Notes: a model not told the origin generated them from the letters alone. A DNA stretch of 56,767 nt from an uncultured bacterium (GCA_903906425.1 CAIVKH010000156.1:1-56767), one strand, 5' to 3'. Positions 16,501 through 25,510 are shown, counted from the stretch's first letter. A program made the numbers and translations.

Positions 16501-17205
16501 ATGCTTTGTGCGGATCGAAAAAAAAATCCGGAGGCCCGGGGCGCGCGGCGCGGTTTCACGCTGATTGAAATGCTCGTGATCATCGCGATCATCGCGCTGC
16601 TGGCGGCGCTGCTGGTCCCGGCCGTCAACAAGGCGCTGGAGCGCGGGCGGCGCAGCTTGTGTGCGAGCAATGTCCGCGAGCTGATCCGCGCAACCACGCT
16701 GTCCGCCGACGATCTGGAGGGCCGCATGCCGTCGCTGCACAGCGCGGCGTCGCCCTATCCTTATTGGTATTCGTACGCCAACGCGATGGCGTGGGTTGGC
16801 AAATTCAATCTGCTGCGCTCGCAGTGCTATTGCCCGTCGAACAAAAACTGGAACCGCGATGATTTCTGGAACTACTCCGGATCGGCCGTGGATTCGGTGT
16901 GGGGCTATTTCTATCTCGGCGACGACAACGGCTGGCCGACGCGCGGTGGCGCAAGCTATCCGGGCACGCCAACGGGCGCGCAGTTGTTCGCCCAGCGCCT
17001 GCACGACTCGCCGTATTATCCGCTGCTGTTCGTGGACCTGAGCCGGAAATATCAGGGCAGCTGGAGCACCGGCGTCAATCACGTCAACAGCGACGGCTCG
17101 CCGGCCGGCGGAAACCAGGGCCGGCTGGACGGCGGAGTTTCGTGGCTCACGGGCGACCAGATGCAGCTTCGCTACACCGGGGGAGGCGTGGACGCCTTTT
17201 GGTGA
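16501..17205 (+). CDS. Type IV pilin-like/general secretion pseudopilin protein
   Basis: 234 residues. The basic leader ends ARRG18, followed by [20 protein letters not shown], a textbook class III signal with cleavage after Gly18, Glu at mature +5 and a hydrophobic helix. The C-terminal part ([20 protein letters not shown] then VSWL) resembles the H-X9-DG region of the many prepilin-like proteins of Planctomycetes and Verrucomicrobia/Lentisphaerae. Such proteins occur in large numbers and are often not true pilus subunits. No other pilus or secretion gene is nearby. Its stop is 15 nt from the convergent serine hydrolase gene. Confidence 0.8.
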   Translation: MLCADRKKNPEARGARRGFTLIEMLVIIAIIALLAALLVPAVNKALERGRRSLCASNVRELIRATTLSADDLEGRMPSLHSAASPYPYWYSYANAMAWVGKFNLLRSQCYCPSNKNWNRDDFWNYSGSAVDSVWGYFYLGDDNGWPTRGGASYPGTPTGAQLFAQRLHDSPYYPLLFVDLSRKYQGSWSTGVNHVNSDGSPAGGNQGRLDGGVSWLTGDQMQLRYTGGGVDAFW

Positions 17206-17220
17206 TTCCTGCGGCGCGCT

Positions 17221-18825
17221 TCAGGCTGCTGCGCCGCGCAACACCGGCCGCTTGTCCTTTGGATTCGCGCCCAGCGCGGCGATGCTGTTCATGAAGCTGA
17301 TCTCAACTTTGTCGCCGTCGAACCGGCAGGTGATCATGTCGTGGTGCGGTGTTTCGTAATAGCGCAGCATCATCTCGAACGTGTTGTCGTCCTTCCACGC
17401 GCCCGCTGTTGCGATTTTGAATTTCATTCCGTCCGTCGAATGGCGTCCGCCGACGAGGCGCGGCGGCGTGCCGGGAAGATTCGTTTCACCGAGCTGCCAG
17501 CGCGCGTTTTCGAACGGGATGGAATATTCGGATTTTGCATCACGGAATGTGACACCGGGCTGCGTCTCGAATTCGAACGAGGCGGACTGCAATCCGAGAT
17601 TGTTGTCTTCGAGCTTGAACGTCTTGCCCGGAATTTTCCCGGCGACGTGCAATGTTGAATTTCCCGCCGGCATCGCGAGCGTGAGCGAGGCGATCTTGTG
17701 CATCATTTCCGAGTGCCCCTCGTCGTCGGCGGGCAACGGGCTTTCTTTCATCGCGGGCAAAAGGTGCTGCCACACGAGATCAATCTGGCCTTGCAGGTTG
17801 TTGCTCTCGGCGGTCATCACGACGACCGCGTCTTGGTCGGGCATGACGATGGTGAACTGGCCGAACGCGCCGTCGCCGCGGAAGGCGTGATGGGTGCATC
17901 GCCAGAATTGATAGCAGTAGCCCTGAACCCAGTCGTTCTGGTCGTTCGGGCGGCCGGGTTTTTCCGGCAGTGGCTGCTGGATTTTCTTTATCGTCGCTTC
18001 TTCGATCCATTTCGCGGGCAGAATCTGCCGGCCATTCCACATGCCTTTTTGCAGATAGAGCTGGCCGAACTTCGCGAGGCTTTCGGTCTGCACGCTGAGG
18101 CCCCAGCCGCCGGTGTTGATCCCGCGCGGGCAGGTTTCCCACGAGGCCTGCTCGATGCCGAGCGGTTCGAACAGCCGCGGGCGGAGATAATCAACGATCT
18201 TCTGGCCGGTGACTTTCTGGACGATGGCCGAGCACATGTAGGTCGCGCCGCTGTTGTACATGAACGTGCTCCCCGGCGTGTGCGTGATCGGCGCGGCGAG
18301 AAAAGTTTTCACCCAATCGTCCTGGCCCACCATGTCGTGGGTCGGTTCCTTTTCATCGCCGACGGACATCGAAAGCAAATCGCGCACGCGCAGCGCGGCG
18401 AGGTTGTCGCTGACGGCCAGAGGCAGCGAGTCCGGGAAAAATTTCACGACATGGTCATCCACGCTGAGCCGGCCCTCGGCGGCCGCGAAGCCCACGGCTG
18501 ACGACGTGAAGCTCTTGCTCATCGAATAGAGCGTGTGGACAAATTCCGGTCCGTATGGTTTCCACCAGCCTTCCGCCACGATGCGTCCGTGGCGGACGAT
18601 CATAAAACTGTGCAGCTCGATTTTGCGTTCCGCGGCCGCGCTAATGAACGCGGTGATCGCCTCCGATGATATGCCCTGCGCTTCTGGTGTGCTTCGCGGA
18701 AGACCGTTGGTGCCGAGCGCCCAATACGCGGTTTTGCATCCTGGGGCGAAGGTGGCAAGGCCAAGCCCTGCCGCGCCGAGGCCGAGTTGTTTGAGAAATG
18801 TCCTGCGATTTGTGGTGGTGGTCAT
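17221..18825 (-). CDS. Tat-exported serine hydrolase, beta-lactamase/class C PBP family
   Basis: 534 residues. The N-terminus carries a twin-arginine signal (RRTFLKQLG) and a hydrophobic stretch ending ATFAPGC30, a possible lipobox. The serine hydrolase motifs are S101-M-S-K104 (SxxK) and Y190-N-S (YxN/S). Residues after about 370 form an extra beta-rich domain. Family members include esterases and D-aminopeptidases; the activity here cannot be told. It probably acts in the periplasm. The promoter has its -10 six nt before the ATG. Confidence 0.8.
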   Translation of the reverse strand: MTTTTNRRTFLKQLGLGAAGLGLATFAPGCKTAYWALGTNGLPRSTPEAQGISSEAITAFISAAAERKIELHSFMIVRHGRIVAEGWWKPYGPEFVHTLYSMSKSFTSSAVGFAAAEGRLSVDDHVVKFFPDSLPLAVSDNLAALRVRDLLSMSVGDEKEPTHDMVGQDDWVKTFLAAPITHTPGSTFMYNSGATYMCSAIVQKVTGQKIVDYLRPRLFEPLGIEQASWETCPRGINTGGWGLSVQTESLAKFGQLYLQKGMWNGRQILPAKWIEEATIKKIQQPLPEKPGRPNDQNDWVQGYCYQFWRCTHHAFRGDGAFGQFTIVMPDQDAVVVMTAESNNLQGQIDLVWQHLLPAMKESPLPADDEGHSEMMHKIASLTLAMPAGNSTLHVAGKIPGKTFKLEDNNLGLQSASFEFETQPGVTFRDAKSEYSIPFENARWQLGETNLPGTPPRLVGGRHSTDGMKFKIATAGAWKDDNTFEMMLRYYETPHHDMITCRFDGDKVEISFMNSIAALGANPKDKRPVLRGAAA

Positions 18826-18831
18826 GCGCGC

Positions 18832-18860
18832 AGAATTCCGCCATCGCGCCGCGAAAACAA
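18832..18860 (-). promoter_or_regulatory. Putative leaderless promoter of the serine hydrolase gene
   Basis: Minus strand: TTGTTT (18860-18855), 17-nt spacer, AATTCT (18837-18832), then 6 nt to the ATG at 18825. Confidence 0.4.
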
Positions 18861-18940
18861 GCCTGCGATTATCGCCGTCGAACTGCGCCGGTCATCCTGT
18901 CGCCGGCATCGGAGCCAGTCCGCGGAAGCAATCACCGTGA

Positions 18941-18989
18941 TTTCCAATGATTGGAAATTTACGTCGCGGACTTTTCCAATCATTGGAAG
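18941..18989. repeat. Palindrome pair, locus 8
   Basis: Copies at 18941-18957 (centre G) and 18973-18989 (centre C) with spacer TTTACGTCGCGGACT. Lies 9 nt beyond the GNAT stop codon. Confidence 0.9.
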
Positions 18990-18997
18990 TTTTGAAA

Positions 18998-19507
18998 TCA
19001 GGCCCGCTTCATTTTGCGGGCCGGCGCGGAAGCCGGTTTCTGCCGGCGGTCTTTCGGCGTCTGCAATTGAAATTGCATCAGCTTGATGTTGTCGCGCCTG
19101 GTCCATCCGGCGCGATACCAGAATTCCAGACCGCTGTCGTTGTCGGTGAGCACATGAATGCTGCACCGCGTGATTCCGGCTTTTCGCAGACGGTTGAGCG
19201 ATCGCTCGCAGAGAAGTTTTGCGATGCCTTTCCGGCGGTGCGCGGCGTCCACGGCGAGGTGATAAAGAAATCCGCGCCACGCGTCGTGGCCGCACAGAAC
19301 CGCGCCGACAAATCTGCCGCGGATCATCGCCGCGGAACTCAGGCTGCGATTGCGGGCCAGAAATGACGAGAGCGTTTTCAGGTTGTCCGATTCGCCCAGC
19401 ACCAGTCCCTCCGTGCGCTTCCACAGCGCGAGCGCGGCGGGAAGATCCTCATTCTTCATCGCCCGGATCGTGGCGGCGGATTTGGAGCGGCGCCGTTCTA
19501 TTTCCAT
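18998..19507 (-). CDS. GNAT-family N-acetyltransferase
   Basis: 169 residues from ATG 19507, overlapping the end of the thioredoxin-like gene by 10 nt. The acetyl-CoA binding motif A is FLYHLAVDAAHRRKGIAKLL (RRKGIA = R/Q-x-x-G-x-A), and motif B is SGLEFWYRAGWTRRDNIKL. The acceptor is unknown. An ATG 12 nt further upstream is also possible. Last gene of a three-gene operon. Confidence 0.8.
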   Translation of the reverse strand: MEIERRRSKSAATIRAMKNEDLPAALALWKRTEGLVLGESDNLKTLSSFLARNRSLSSAAMIRGRFVGAVLCGHDAWRGFLYHLAVDAAHRRKGIAKLLCERSLNRLRKAGITRCSIHVLTDNDSGLEFWYRAGWTRRDNIKLMQFQLQTPKDRRQKPASAPARKMKRA

Positions 19508-20055
19508 TTGATGCTGCAACCCATCGGATTTGTTTGCGGGGTGGGAACCGGTGTTCCGGCCAGCACGGCTTCGATGGCGGCGCGGAGGTCGCGCGATTTT
19601 ACGCCGCTCGGATCTTTCCAGTTGTCGTCAATGCGTCCCTCGTAGGCGAGCTTGCGCGCCACATCGAAAAGAAAAATGTGCGGCGTGCAGACGGCGCCGT
19701 AGGCGCGGGCCATGGACTGCCTTTCGTCATATAAGTAAGGAAAGGGGAATTTCTTTTCGGCGGCGCGCAGCTTCATGTTTTCGAAGCTGTCGGCCGGATA
19801 GGTCTTCGCGTCGTTCGGGCTGACGGCGGCGAAGGCGATGCCTTGCGGCGCAAATTCGCGGGCCAGCGCGATGAACCGGTCCTCGTAAGCCTGCGCATAC
19901 GGGCAGTGGTTGCAGGTGAAGCTGATGACGAGCGCCTTCGCGCCGGCGAACGAGGCCAGCGTGCGGGCGCTGCCATCGGCTGCGTGGAGTTTGAAGTCCG
20001 GCGCGGCCGCGCCGATCTTCAGCGTCTCGGGTCCACTGTGACTGATGAGTACCAT
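19498..20055 (-). CDS. Thioredoxin-fold protein of the AhpC/TSA (redoxin) type
   Basis: 185 residues with AGGAG 6 nt before the ATG. KIGAAAPDFKLHAADG opens the redoxin fold. The active site is SFTCNHCPYAQAYEDRF, a CxxC pair in the CNHCP context typical of a group of short redoxin-like proteins that have no signal peptide. VCTPHIFLFD provides the cis-proline. Likely a cytosolic thiol-disulfide or peroxide-handling protein. The gene sits 12 nt after the upstream secreted-protein gene and overlaps the GNAT gene. Confidence 0.8.
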   Translation of the reverse strand: MVLISHSGPETLKIGAAAPDFKLHAADGSARTLASFAGAKALVISFTCNHCPYAQAYEDRFIALAREFAPQGIAFAAVSPNDAKTYPADSFENMKLRAAEKKFPFPYLYDERQSMARAYGAVCTPHIFLFDVARKLAYEGRIDDNWKDPSGVKSRDLRAAIEAVLAGTPVPTPQTNPMGCSIKWK

Positions 20056-20067
20056 GGTGTCGTCTCC

Positions 20068-20643
20068 TTAGCGGCCTGTGTCAAAACTCGTCCGAATCTT
20101 GACCGGCTGCACTTGATGCTGGGTTGGATCGGGCGCCGGCTGCGTGAACTGACGCTCCGGGGTCTTTTCCGAATCACGCTGGATGAAAAGCTCGTAGGCG
20201 GCGTCGGCGGGCATCGGTGCCAGCGGCCCGCTGACGACCGAAAACCCTTCGCCGCCGAGGATGACGCGGTAGTTGTTGGTCGAATCGCGATCGATCCACG
20301 CTGAGCCGGCCTTCACCAGGTTGACCGAGCCTTCCGCGCTGTTGATGACAAAGCCCCGCTGCGTCATCGTGACCGACCGGATATCGTTGCTGACGCCCTG
20401 GAATCCGAATCCCATTGGCGTCGGAAAAATGCGCGAGCTGCCGTTGGTGCTGAAAATGCAGTAGCCCCCATCAACGGTTCTCACCGCGCGCATCCACATG
20501 CCTTTCTGCGACACGATCTGAAAGCCCTCGGTGGTCGGCATCATCCTGCGCGCGCCGGTCAGCGCCGCGATGACAGCGCCATCGTCGCCAGCGAATACCG
20601 GCACGACGGCCAGCAGCAGTGCTATGGACAACCAACGTTTCAC
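20068..20643 (-). CDS. Exported protein of unknown function
   Basis: 191 residues from GTG 20643. The start is chosen because a well-formed promoter places transcription start essentially at this codon. A signal peptide (MKRWLSIALLLAVVPVFAGD) is followed by beta-strand-like segments such as GYCIFSTNGSS and RGFVINSAEGSVNLV. No family or catalytic motif recognised. First gene of the operon with the redoxin and GNAT genes. Confidence 0.6.
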   Translation of the reverse strand: MKRWLSIALLLAVVPVFAGDDGAVIAALTGARRMMPTTEGFQIVSQKGMWMRAVRTVDGGYCIFSTNGSSRIFPTPMGFGFQGVSNDIRSVTMTQRGFVINSAEGSVNLVKAGSAWIDRDSTNNYRVILGGEGFSVVSGPLAPMPADAAYELFIQRDSEKTPERQFTQPAPDPTQHQVQPVKIRTSFDTGR

Positions 20644-20649
20644 GCCGTC

Positions 20650-20678
20650 AAACTACGGCCTGCGCGCGCTCGCGACAA
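20650..20678 (-). promoter_or_regulatory. Putative leaderless promoter of the three-gene operon
   Basis: Minus strand: TTGTCG (20678-20673), 17-nt spacer, TAGTTT (20655-20650), then 6 nt to the GTG at 20643. No room for a Shine-Dalgarno sequence. Confidence 0.55.
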
Positions 20679-20717
20679 ATCAAAATCCTGACGCCGCGCC
20701 GCGCGATACGAACCGTG

Positions 20718-20766
20718 TTTCCAATCATTGGAAATTTGCACGGCCGTCATTTCCAATCATTGGAGG
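20718..20766. repeat. Palindrome pair, locus 9 (divergent promoter region)
   Basis: Copies at 20718-20734 and 20750-20766, both with centre C. The right edge of the second is TTGGAGG. Lies between the divergent promoters of the operon to the left and the GH105 gene to the right, so a terminator role alone does not explain it. Confidence 0.9.
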
Positions 20767-20800
20767 TTTGCGGCGCGGTCTTTTTTTGCGCGGGTCGGAC

Positions 20801-20830
20801 TTGGTTGCGGGCGGGGTGGTCTGCTAGATT
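20801..20830 (+). promoter_or_regulatory. Putative promoter of the GH105-kduI operon
   Basis: TTGGTT (20801-20806), 18-nt spacer, TAGATT (20825-20830), giving a leader of about 45 nt before the ATG at 20883, which has GGGAGAA upstream. Confidence 0.4.
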
Positions 20831-20882
20831 TGCACGCCGATTCGCTGCCGGATTCCGGCGGCGGGTGCGTGGGAGAAAAATC

Positions 20883-23216
20883 ATGAAGAGAATTTTGCTT
20901 GCGCTGTTTTCGATCGTCGCGACGGGCGCGGTGTCTGCGGTGACGCTGCCGAAGGCGGATGAGGTGCGCGCGCTGATGGAGAAGGTCGCGGACTGGCAGA
21001 TCGCCAATCCGTCGAAGCATCCGACCACGGACTGGACGCAGGGGGCGCTGTTCACCGGGATGATGGCGCTGGATGGAATTTCGGCGTCGCGGCGGTTTCG
21101 CGATGCGATGTACGAGACGGGAGAAACGAACGGATGGAAGCCGGGGGCGAAGATTTACCATGCCGACGATCACGCGGTGGGGCAGATGTATTGCGAAATG
21201 TTCGAGCGCTACCGCGAGCCGAAGATGATCGCGCCGCTCCGCGAGCGCTTCGATGAGATCCTCGCGAACCCGGACACGAAGCCCATCGCGGGGCCGGTCT
21301 CGGCGGGCAAGGACAAGACCAAGGAGATGCGCTGGTGGTGGTGCGATGCGCTGTTCATGGGGCCGCCGGCATGGACGAGGTTGTATGCGCTGACGGGCGA
21401 AACAAAATATCGCGATTTCATGGTGCAGGAGTGGAAGGCGACGAGCGCGTTTCTCTACGACAAGGAGGAGCACCTGTTCTTCCGCGATTCGACCTATTTC
21501 GCAAAGCGGGAGGCAAACTCGAAAAAGATTTTCTGGAGCCGCGGCAACGGCTGGGTGATGGGCGGGCTGGCCCGCGTGCTGCAATACCTGCCGGACGGCG
21601 ACCCCGACCGCGCGTTCTTCGAGACGCAATTCAAGGAGATGGCGGCGGCCGTCCTGAAATGCCAGCAGGAAAATGGACTCTGGCAGCCGAGCCTGCTCAA
21701 TCCGGCTGACTATCCGGTCAAGGAAACCAGTGGATCGGGATTCTTCGCCTATGCGCTGGCCTGGGGCATCAACCAGGGGCTGCTGGATCGCGATGAGTAC
21801 GAGCCTGCAGTCGTCAAGGCGTGGGGCGCCCTCACCGGATGCGTTGACGCGGACGGACGGCTCTCGCACGTCCAGCCGATCGGATCGGACCCGAAGCTTT
21901 TTGACGAGAAGAGCACCGAGGTTTACGGCGTCGGCGCGCTCCTTCTCGCCGGCAGCGAAGTCTTCCGCATGGCGCTGGTCTCCGAGGCCAGCGGCCGCGT
22001 TGAAGTCAGCGCCGCCAGCGATCTGGATGCGCTGCGGCCGCAGCTATCCATCGAGGTGGACTGGCGGGCGCTGATCACGAAGGCGCCGAATCTGAACGAA
22101 GGAAACGTGACCATCCTCGATGCGGTCACTTCGCGCCTGCTCGACCGGCAACTGTTGGCGGTGAGCGACGGCCAGCCGTCCAGCTCGCTCTTGTTTCAAT
22201 CCGATTTCCTGCCCAAACAAACGAGACGCTTCCTCGTGCTCGGCGCGCTGCAGCAGGATCAGCAGCCGCCGCCGCAACTGAGGAGCTTCGGGCGGTTTGT
22301 TCCGGAGCGCTATGACGATTTCGCGTGGGAGAACGATCGCACCGCGCACCGCGTGTACGGGCCGGCGCTGATGAATGCGCCGCGCGAGACCGGTGGCAGC
22401 GGAATTGATGTGTGGTCCAAGAAGGTCCGCTATCCGATCATTGACAAGTGGTACAAATCCGGCGCCTATCACAAGGACGAAGGAGAAGGCTGCGATTGCT
22501 ACAAGGTCGGCCTCAGCCGCGGCTGCGGCGGCATCGGCGCGCTCGACGGAAGCAAGATCACCGCGCCGATGGATTTCGTCGCGTGGAGGATTCAGGCGAA
22601 CGGCCCGATCCGCACCACCTTCACGCTGCAATATCCCGAGTGGATCGCGCGCGCGCCGCACCGCGTTGAAACCAACGCCGCCGTCGTGCTCGGCTCGAAC
22701 GTCACAAATCACCAGATGCTTGCCGAATTCGAAAACAGCGTCGCCCAGCAGCTCGCAAACGAGGCCGAGGCCATGGCCAGGGCGCCGAAACGTTCCGAAG
22801 CGAAGACCATTTCGCTGGATCGGGGCGCGAACATGAACCGCATCAGCAGTTCGTTCACCGGCCAGACCTCCGATGGTTTTCCTTTTATCGTCGGCGTGGT
22901 CAAACGTCCCGGCGAGGGCGAACTGACGAAAGACGAAAAGGCCGGCTGCTGGCTGGCCTACACCGAGCCGGAAGCCGCGCCGAACGGCCGAATTCACTGC
23001 GGCCTGATCATGCCGCCCGACTGGCGGCCTTTCATTTCGGAAGTTGACGGCCACTACACGATCGGCGCGATGGTCTCCCCCGGCCAGATCGTCACCTACT
23101 TTGCCGGCGCCGGCTGGAGCAAGGGCCTCGACTTCCCCGACCACAAAGCGTGGGCCGCCTACGTGAAGGCATTTGCCGCCTCCGTCGCATCGCCGCCGCG
23201 CGTCGAAATAAAATAA
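20883..23216 (+). CDS. GH88/GH105 unsaturated glycuronyl hydrolase fused to a DUF4861 domain
   Basis: 777 residues. A signal peptide (about 1-20) is followed by an alpha/alpha-barrel hydrolase at about 25-375. Key motifs are WCDALFMGPPAWTRL (catalytic Asp region) and WSRGNGWVMGG, as in YteR-type unsaturated rhamnogalacturonyl hydrolases. The C-terminal half (about 385-777) matches the DUF4861 style (YDDFAWENDRTAHRVYGPAL and GIDVWSKKVRYPIIDKWY). The enzyme would remove the unsaturated uronic acid left by a polysaccharide lyase. kduI follows after 13 nt, consistent with one uronate pathway. Confidence 0.85.
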   Translation: MKRILLALFSIVATGAVSAVTLPKADEVRALMEKVADWQIANPSKHPTTDWTQGALFTGMMALDGISASRRFRDAMYETGETNGWKPGAKIYHADDHAVGQMYCEMFERYREPKMIAPLRERFDEILANPDTKPIAGPVSAGKDKTKEMRWWWCDALFMGPPAWTRLYALTGETKYRDFMVQEWKATSAFLYDKEEHLFFRDSTYFAKREANSKKIFWSRGNGWVMGGLARVLQYLPDGDPDRAFFETQFKEMAAAVLKCQQENGLWQPSLLNPADYPVKETSGSGFFAYALAWGINQGLLDRDEYEPAVVKAWGALTGCVDADGRLSHVQPIGSDPKLFDEKSTEVYGVGALLLAGSEVFRMALVSEASGRVEVSAASDLDALRPQLSIEVDWRALITKAPNLNEGNVTILDAVTSRLLDRQLLAVSDGQPSSSLLFQSDFLPKQTRRFLVLGALQQDQQPPPQLRSFGRFVPERYDDFAWENDRTAHRVYGPALMNAPRETGGSGIDVWSKKVRYPIIDKWYKSGAYHKDEGEGCDCYKVGLSRGCGGIGALDGSKITAPMDFVAWRIQANGPIRTTFTLQYPEWIARAPHRVETNAAVVLGSNVTNHQMLAEFENSVAQQLANEAEAMARAPKRSEAKTISLDRGANMNRISSSFTGQTSDGFPFIVGVVKRPGEGELTKDEKAGCWLAYTEPEAAPNGRIHCGLIMPPDWRPFISEVDGHYTIGAMVSPGQIVTYFAGAGWSKGLDFPDHKAWAAYVKAFAASVASPPRVEIK

Positions 23217-23229
23217 CCGGAAGAACACC

Positions 23230-24060
23230 ATGAGAACTCAGCGCACTGCCGACGACATTTCGTACCGCCGCATGACCACCGCCGAACTGCGCGCGGCGTT
23301 CCTCGTCGAAGATCTTTTCGTGCCGGGCCGGGCCGAATTTGTTTACACCGACGTGGACCGCGCCGTCGCCGGCGGCATCGTCCCGGCCGCCGCGCCCGTC
23401 GCGCTGGCGGGCGGCCGCGAGATGGCCTGCAACTTTTTTTGCGAGCGCCGCGAGGCTGGCGTCATCAACCTCGGCGCGGCCGGAAAAATTTCCGTGGACG
23501 GAAAAAACTTCGCCCTCGCGCCGCGCGAATGCCTCTACATCGGCCGCGGCAGCCGCGAAGTTTCCTTCGCCAGCGACGACGCGAAAAATCCCGCCATGTT
23601 TTATCTGGTCTCGTATCCGGCCCACGCGGAATTTCCGACCACGCACGCGCGGCTCGACCAGGCCAACCGCGTCGAACTCGGCACGCTGAAGGAATCCAAC
23701 CGCCGCACGATTTTCCAGTACATCCACCTCAACGGCATCCGCAGTTGCCAGCTCGTGATGGGCTTCACCGAACTTCACGAAGGCAGCGTCTGGAACACCT
23801 TCCCGCCGCACACGCACGACCGCCGCACCGAGGTCTATTGCTATTTCGACCTGCCGCCCAACGGCGTCGTCATGCACTTCCTCGGCGCGCCCGAGGAGAC
23901 GCGCCACCTGGTCATGCGCGAAAGACAGATCGCGCTTTCGCCGCCGTGGTCGGTCCACTCCGGCGCCGGCGCCGGCGCCTACCGCTTCGTCTGGGCCATG
24001 GGCGGCGAGAACCAGGTCTTCGACGACATGGACAAGGTCGAGCCGGCGAAATTCGCCTGA
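23230..24060 (+). CDS. kduI: 5-dehydro-4-deoxy-D-glucuronate isomerase
   Basis: 276 residues, the usual KduI length. Bicupin with the metal site in PPHTHDRRTEVYCYFDLP (HxH and Glu) and a later His in PPWSVHSGAGAGAYRFVWAM. It converts 4-deoxy-L-threo-5-hexosulose uronate to 3-deoxy-D-glycero-2,5-hexodiulosonate in the cytosol, the step after the unsaturated uronic acid is released by the GH105 enzyme encoded just upstream. kduD, kdgK and kdgA are not in the window. GGAAGA precedes the start by 6 nt. Confidence 0.93.
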   Translation: MRTQRTADDISYRRMTTAELRAAFLVEDLFVPGRAEFVYTDVDRAVAGGIVPAAAPVALAGGREMACNFFCERREAGVINLGAAGKISVDGKNFALAPRECLYIGRGSREVSFASDDAKNPAMFYLVSYPAHAEFPTTHARLDQANRVELGTLKESNRRTIFQYIHLNGIRSCQLVMGFTELHEGSVWNTFPPHTHDRRTEVYCYFDLPPNGVVMHFLGAPEETRHLVMRERQIALSPPWSVHSGAGAGAYRFVWAMGGENQVFDDMDKVEPAKFA

Positions 24061-24076
24061 GCCGCCGCGCAAAACT

Positions 24077-24125
24077 TTTCCAATGATTGGAACTTTTCGG
24101 GCCCGTCTTTTCCAATCATTGGAAA
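24077..24125. repeat. Palindrome pair, locus 10
   Basis: Copies at 24077-24093 and 24109-24125 with spacer TTTTCGGGCCCGTCT. Lies between the convergent kduI and histidine kinase genes, 17 and 32 nt from their stops. Confidence 0.9.
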
Positions 24126-24156
24126 CTCCGGCAGCCGCAATCCGCCTCGCGTCCGC

Positions 24157-25335
24157 TCAATCTTTCGCGTCGGTGGTCTTCGCGCTGAGCAGGCGGATGC
24201 GGCGTTCGTCGCGGGGCAGGTAGATCGTGAAAGTGGTGCCGCTGCGGGGCGTGGTGTGGACTTCGATTTCGCCGCCGTGGTCGCGCACGATCCGCTGGAC
24301 AATCATCAGGCCGAGGCCGGTGCCTTCGGATTTGGTGGTGAAATACGGCTCGAAAATGTTGCCGAGGCTTTCGGCGCTGATGCCGGGGCCGGTGTCCTTG
24401 AAGGCGATGCTGACAAAGCGGTCGTCGCTGCCGAGCGTAATTTTCAGCAGGCCACCGTTGGTCATCGCCTGCAACGCATTTCGGATGATGTTGAAGAACG
24501 CCTGCTTGATCTGCGCCTTGTCAATCAGCGACGCGGGCAGGTCCGGTTGCGATTCGATCTCGACGAGCACGTCGCGATCCTTGATTTCGTGGCGCAAGAA
24601 TTCGATCGTGGTGTCGAGCACTTCGCGGACGCTGGCGCGTTCGAGCGACGGCTGGCTCGGCCGCAGCGCGCGCAGAAATTGCGTGATGATTTGCTCGAGC
24701 CGGTCCACCTCGCGGCGCGAGATGGAGACGAGTTCCTTCAAGCTGTCGCGGTCCTTCGCGCGCAGGTGTTCGAGTTCGCGTTCGAGCAGCTGCAGATGAA
24801 TCGTGATCGAGTTGAGCGGATTTCCGATCTCGTGGGCAACTCCAGCGGCGAGCAGCGTGATGGCGCTCAGCCGCTCCGATTCAATCGCGCGCGTTTCGCT
24901 TTCGCGCTCGCGGGTCACGTCGCGGAGGATGACGACCGCGCCGGTGTCGCCGGGCTGCGCGACGGCGAGCGGGACGACATAAAAATCAATGAAGCGGCGC
25001 TGCGGATAGGTGATTTCAATTTCGCGCGTGACCATGCGCGTCCACTCGTCGCCATCGAGATCGAGCACTGCGGGCCAATCAATTTCGCGGAGGTATTTGC
25101 TGATCGGATGGCCGGCGGCGGAGTCGGCGGAGAAACCGAAAAGTTTTTCCGCAGCGTGGTTCGCATAAAGAATCTTGCTGTCGCCATCGAGGACGATCAG
25201 GCCTTCGTGGATGGCGTGAAAGATCGTTTCGAGCAGGCCCTTCTCCTGCGCGAGGCGGAGGAATTGCGTCTGCAAATTGCCGGCGTCGAGCTTGTCGAGG
25301 CGGCCGATAAGTTTGTCGAGGAAGCCGGGTTTCAT
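24157..25335 (-). CDS. Soluble PAS-domain sensor histidine kinase (NtrB/AtoS-like)
   Basis: 392 residues from ATG 25335. No membrane segment. The order is N-terminal helix, PAS domain at about 36-150 (HEGLIVLDGDSKILYANHAA), HisKA with H168 in AGVAHEIGNPLNSI, and an HATPase_c with N (FFNIIRNALQAM), G1 (FKDTGPGIS) and G2 (GTGLGLMIVQRIV) boxes. The HEIGNPL box and architecture are those of NtrB-type kinases that pair with sigma-54 activators. No response regulator is adjacent, so the partner is unknown. The longer reading frame to 25422 is not used because it lacks a Shine-Dalgarno and would overlap the Pho-like box. Confidence 0.85.
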   Translation of the reverse strand: MKPGFLDKLIGRLDKLDAGNLQTQFLRLAQEKGLLETIFHAIHEGLIVLDGDSKILYANHAAEKLFGFSADSAAGHPISKYLREIDWPAVLDLDGDEWTRMVTREIEITYPQRRFIDFYVVPLAVAQPGDTGAVVILRDVTRERESETRAIESERLSAITLLAAGVAHEIGNPLNSITIHLQLLERELEHLRAKDRDSLKELVSISRREVDRLEQIITQFLRALRPSQPSLERASVREVLDTTIEFLRHEIKDRDVLVEIESQPDLPASLIDKAQIKQAFFNIIRNALQAMTNGGLLKITLGSDDRFVSIAFKDTGPGISAESLGNIFEPYFTTKSEGTGLGLMIVQRIVRDHGGEIEVHTTPRSGTTFTIYLPRDERRIRLLSAKTTDAKD

Positions 25336-25415
25336 TGGATTTCGTGGGACACCGTAACGACAAAGTGGCGCTGGCGCAATCCGCGGGCGATACGCGGCAG
25401 CCCGTCCTTTGCCGC

Positions 25416-25433
25416 CTGTCACAAATCTGTCAC
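25416..25433 (+). promoter_or_regulatory. Pho-box-like direct repeat upstream of the acyltransferase gene
   Basis: CTGTCAC-AAAT-CTGTCAC: two 7-bp direct repeats with an 11-bp period, as in the PhoB consensus (CTGTCAT with a 4-nt A/T linker). It is in the orientation that would activate the plus-strand acyltransferase gene 78 nt downstream. CATGAT at 25452-25457 is a possible -10. Confidence 0.55.
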
Positions 25434-25510
25434 ATCATTTCTCCCCGCTGACATGATTTTGTCGCGGCACGTTCGCATGGTGATCGCCGGAAATTACGAA
25501 AGGAAATCGT

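Noticed and set aside
24157..25422. Longer start for the PAS histidine kinase at 25422
   Set aside because: No Shine-Dalgarno, no conserved sequence in the added 29 residues, and it would run into the Pho-like box.
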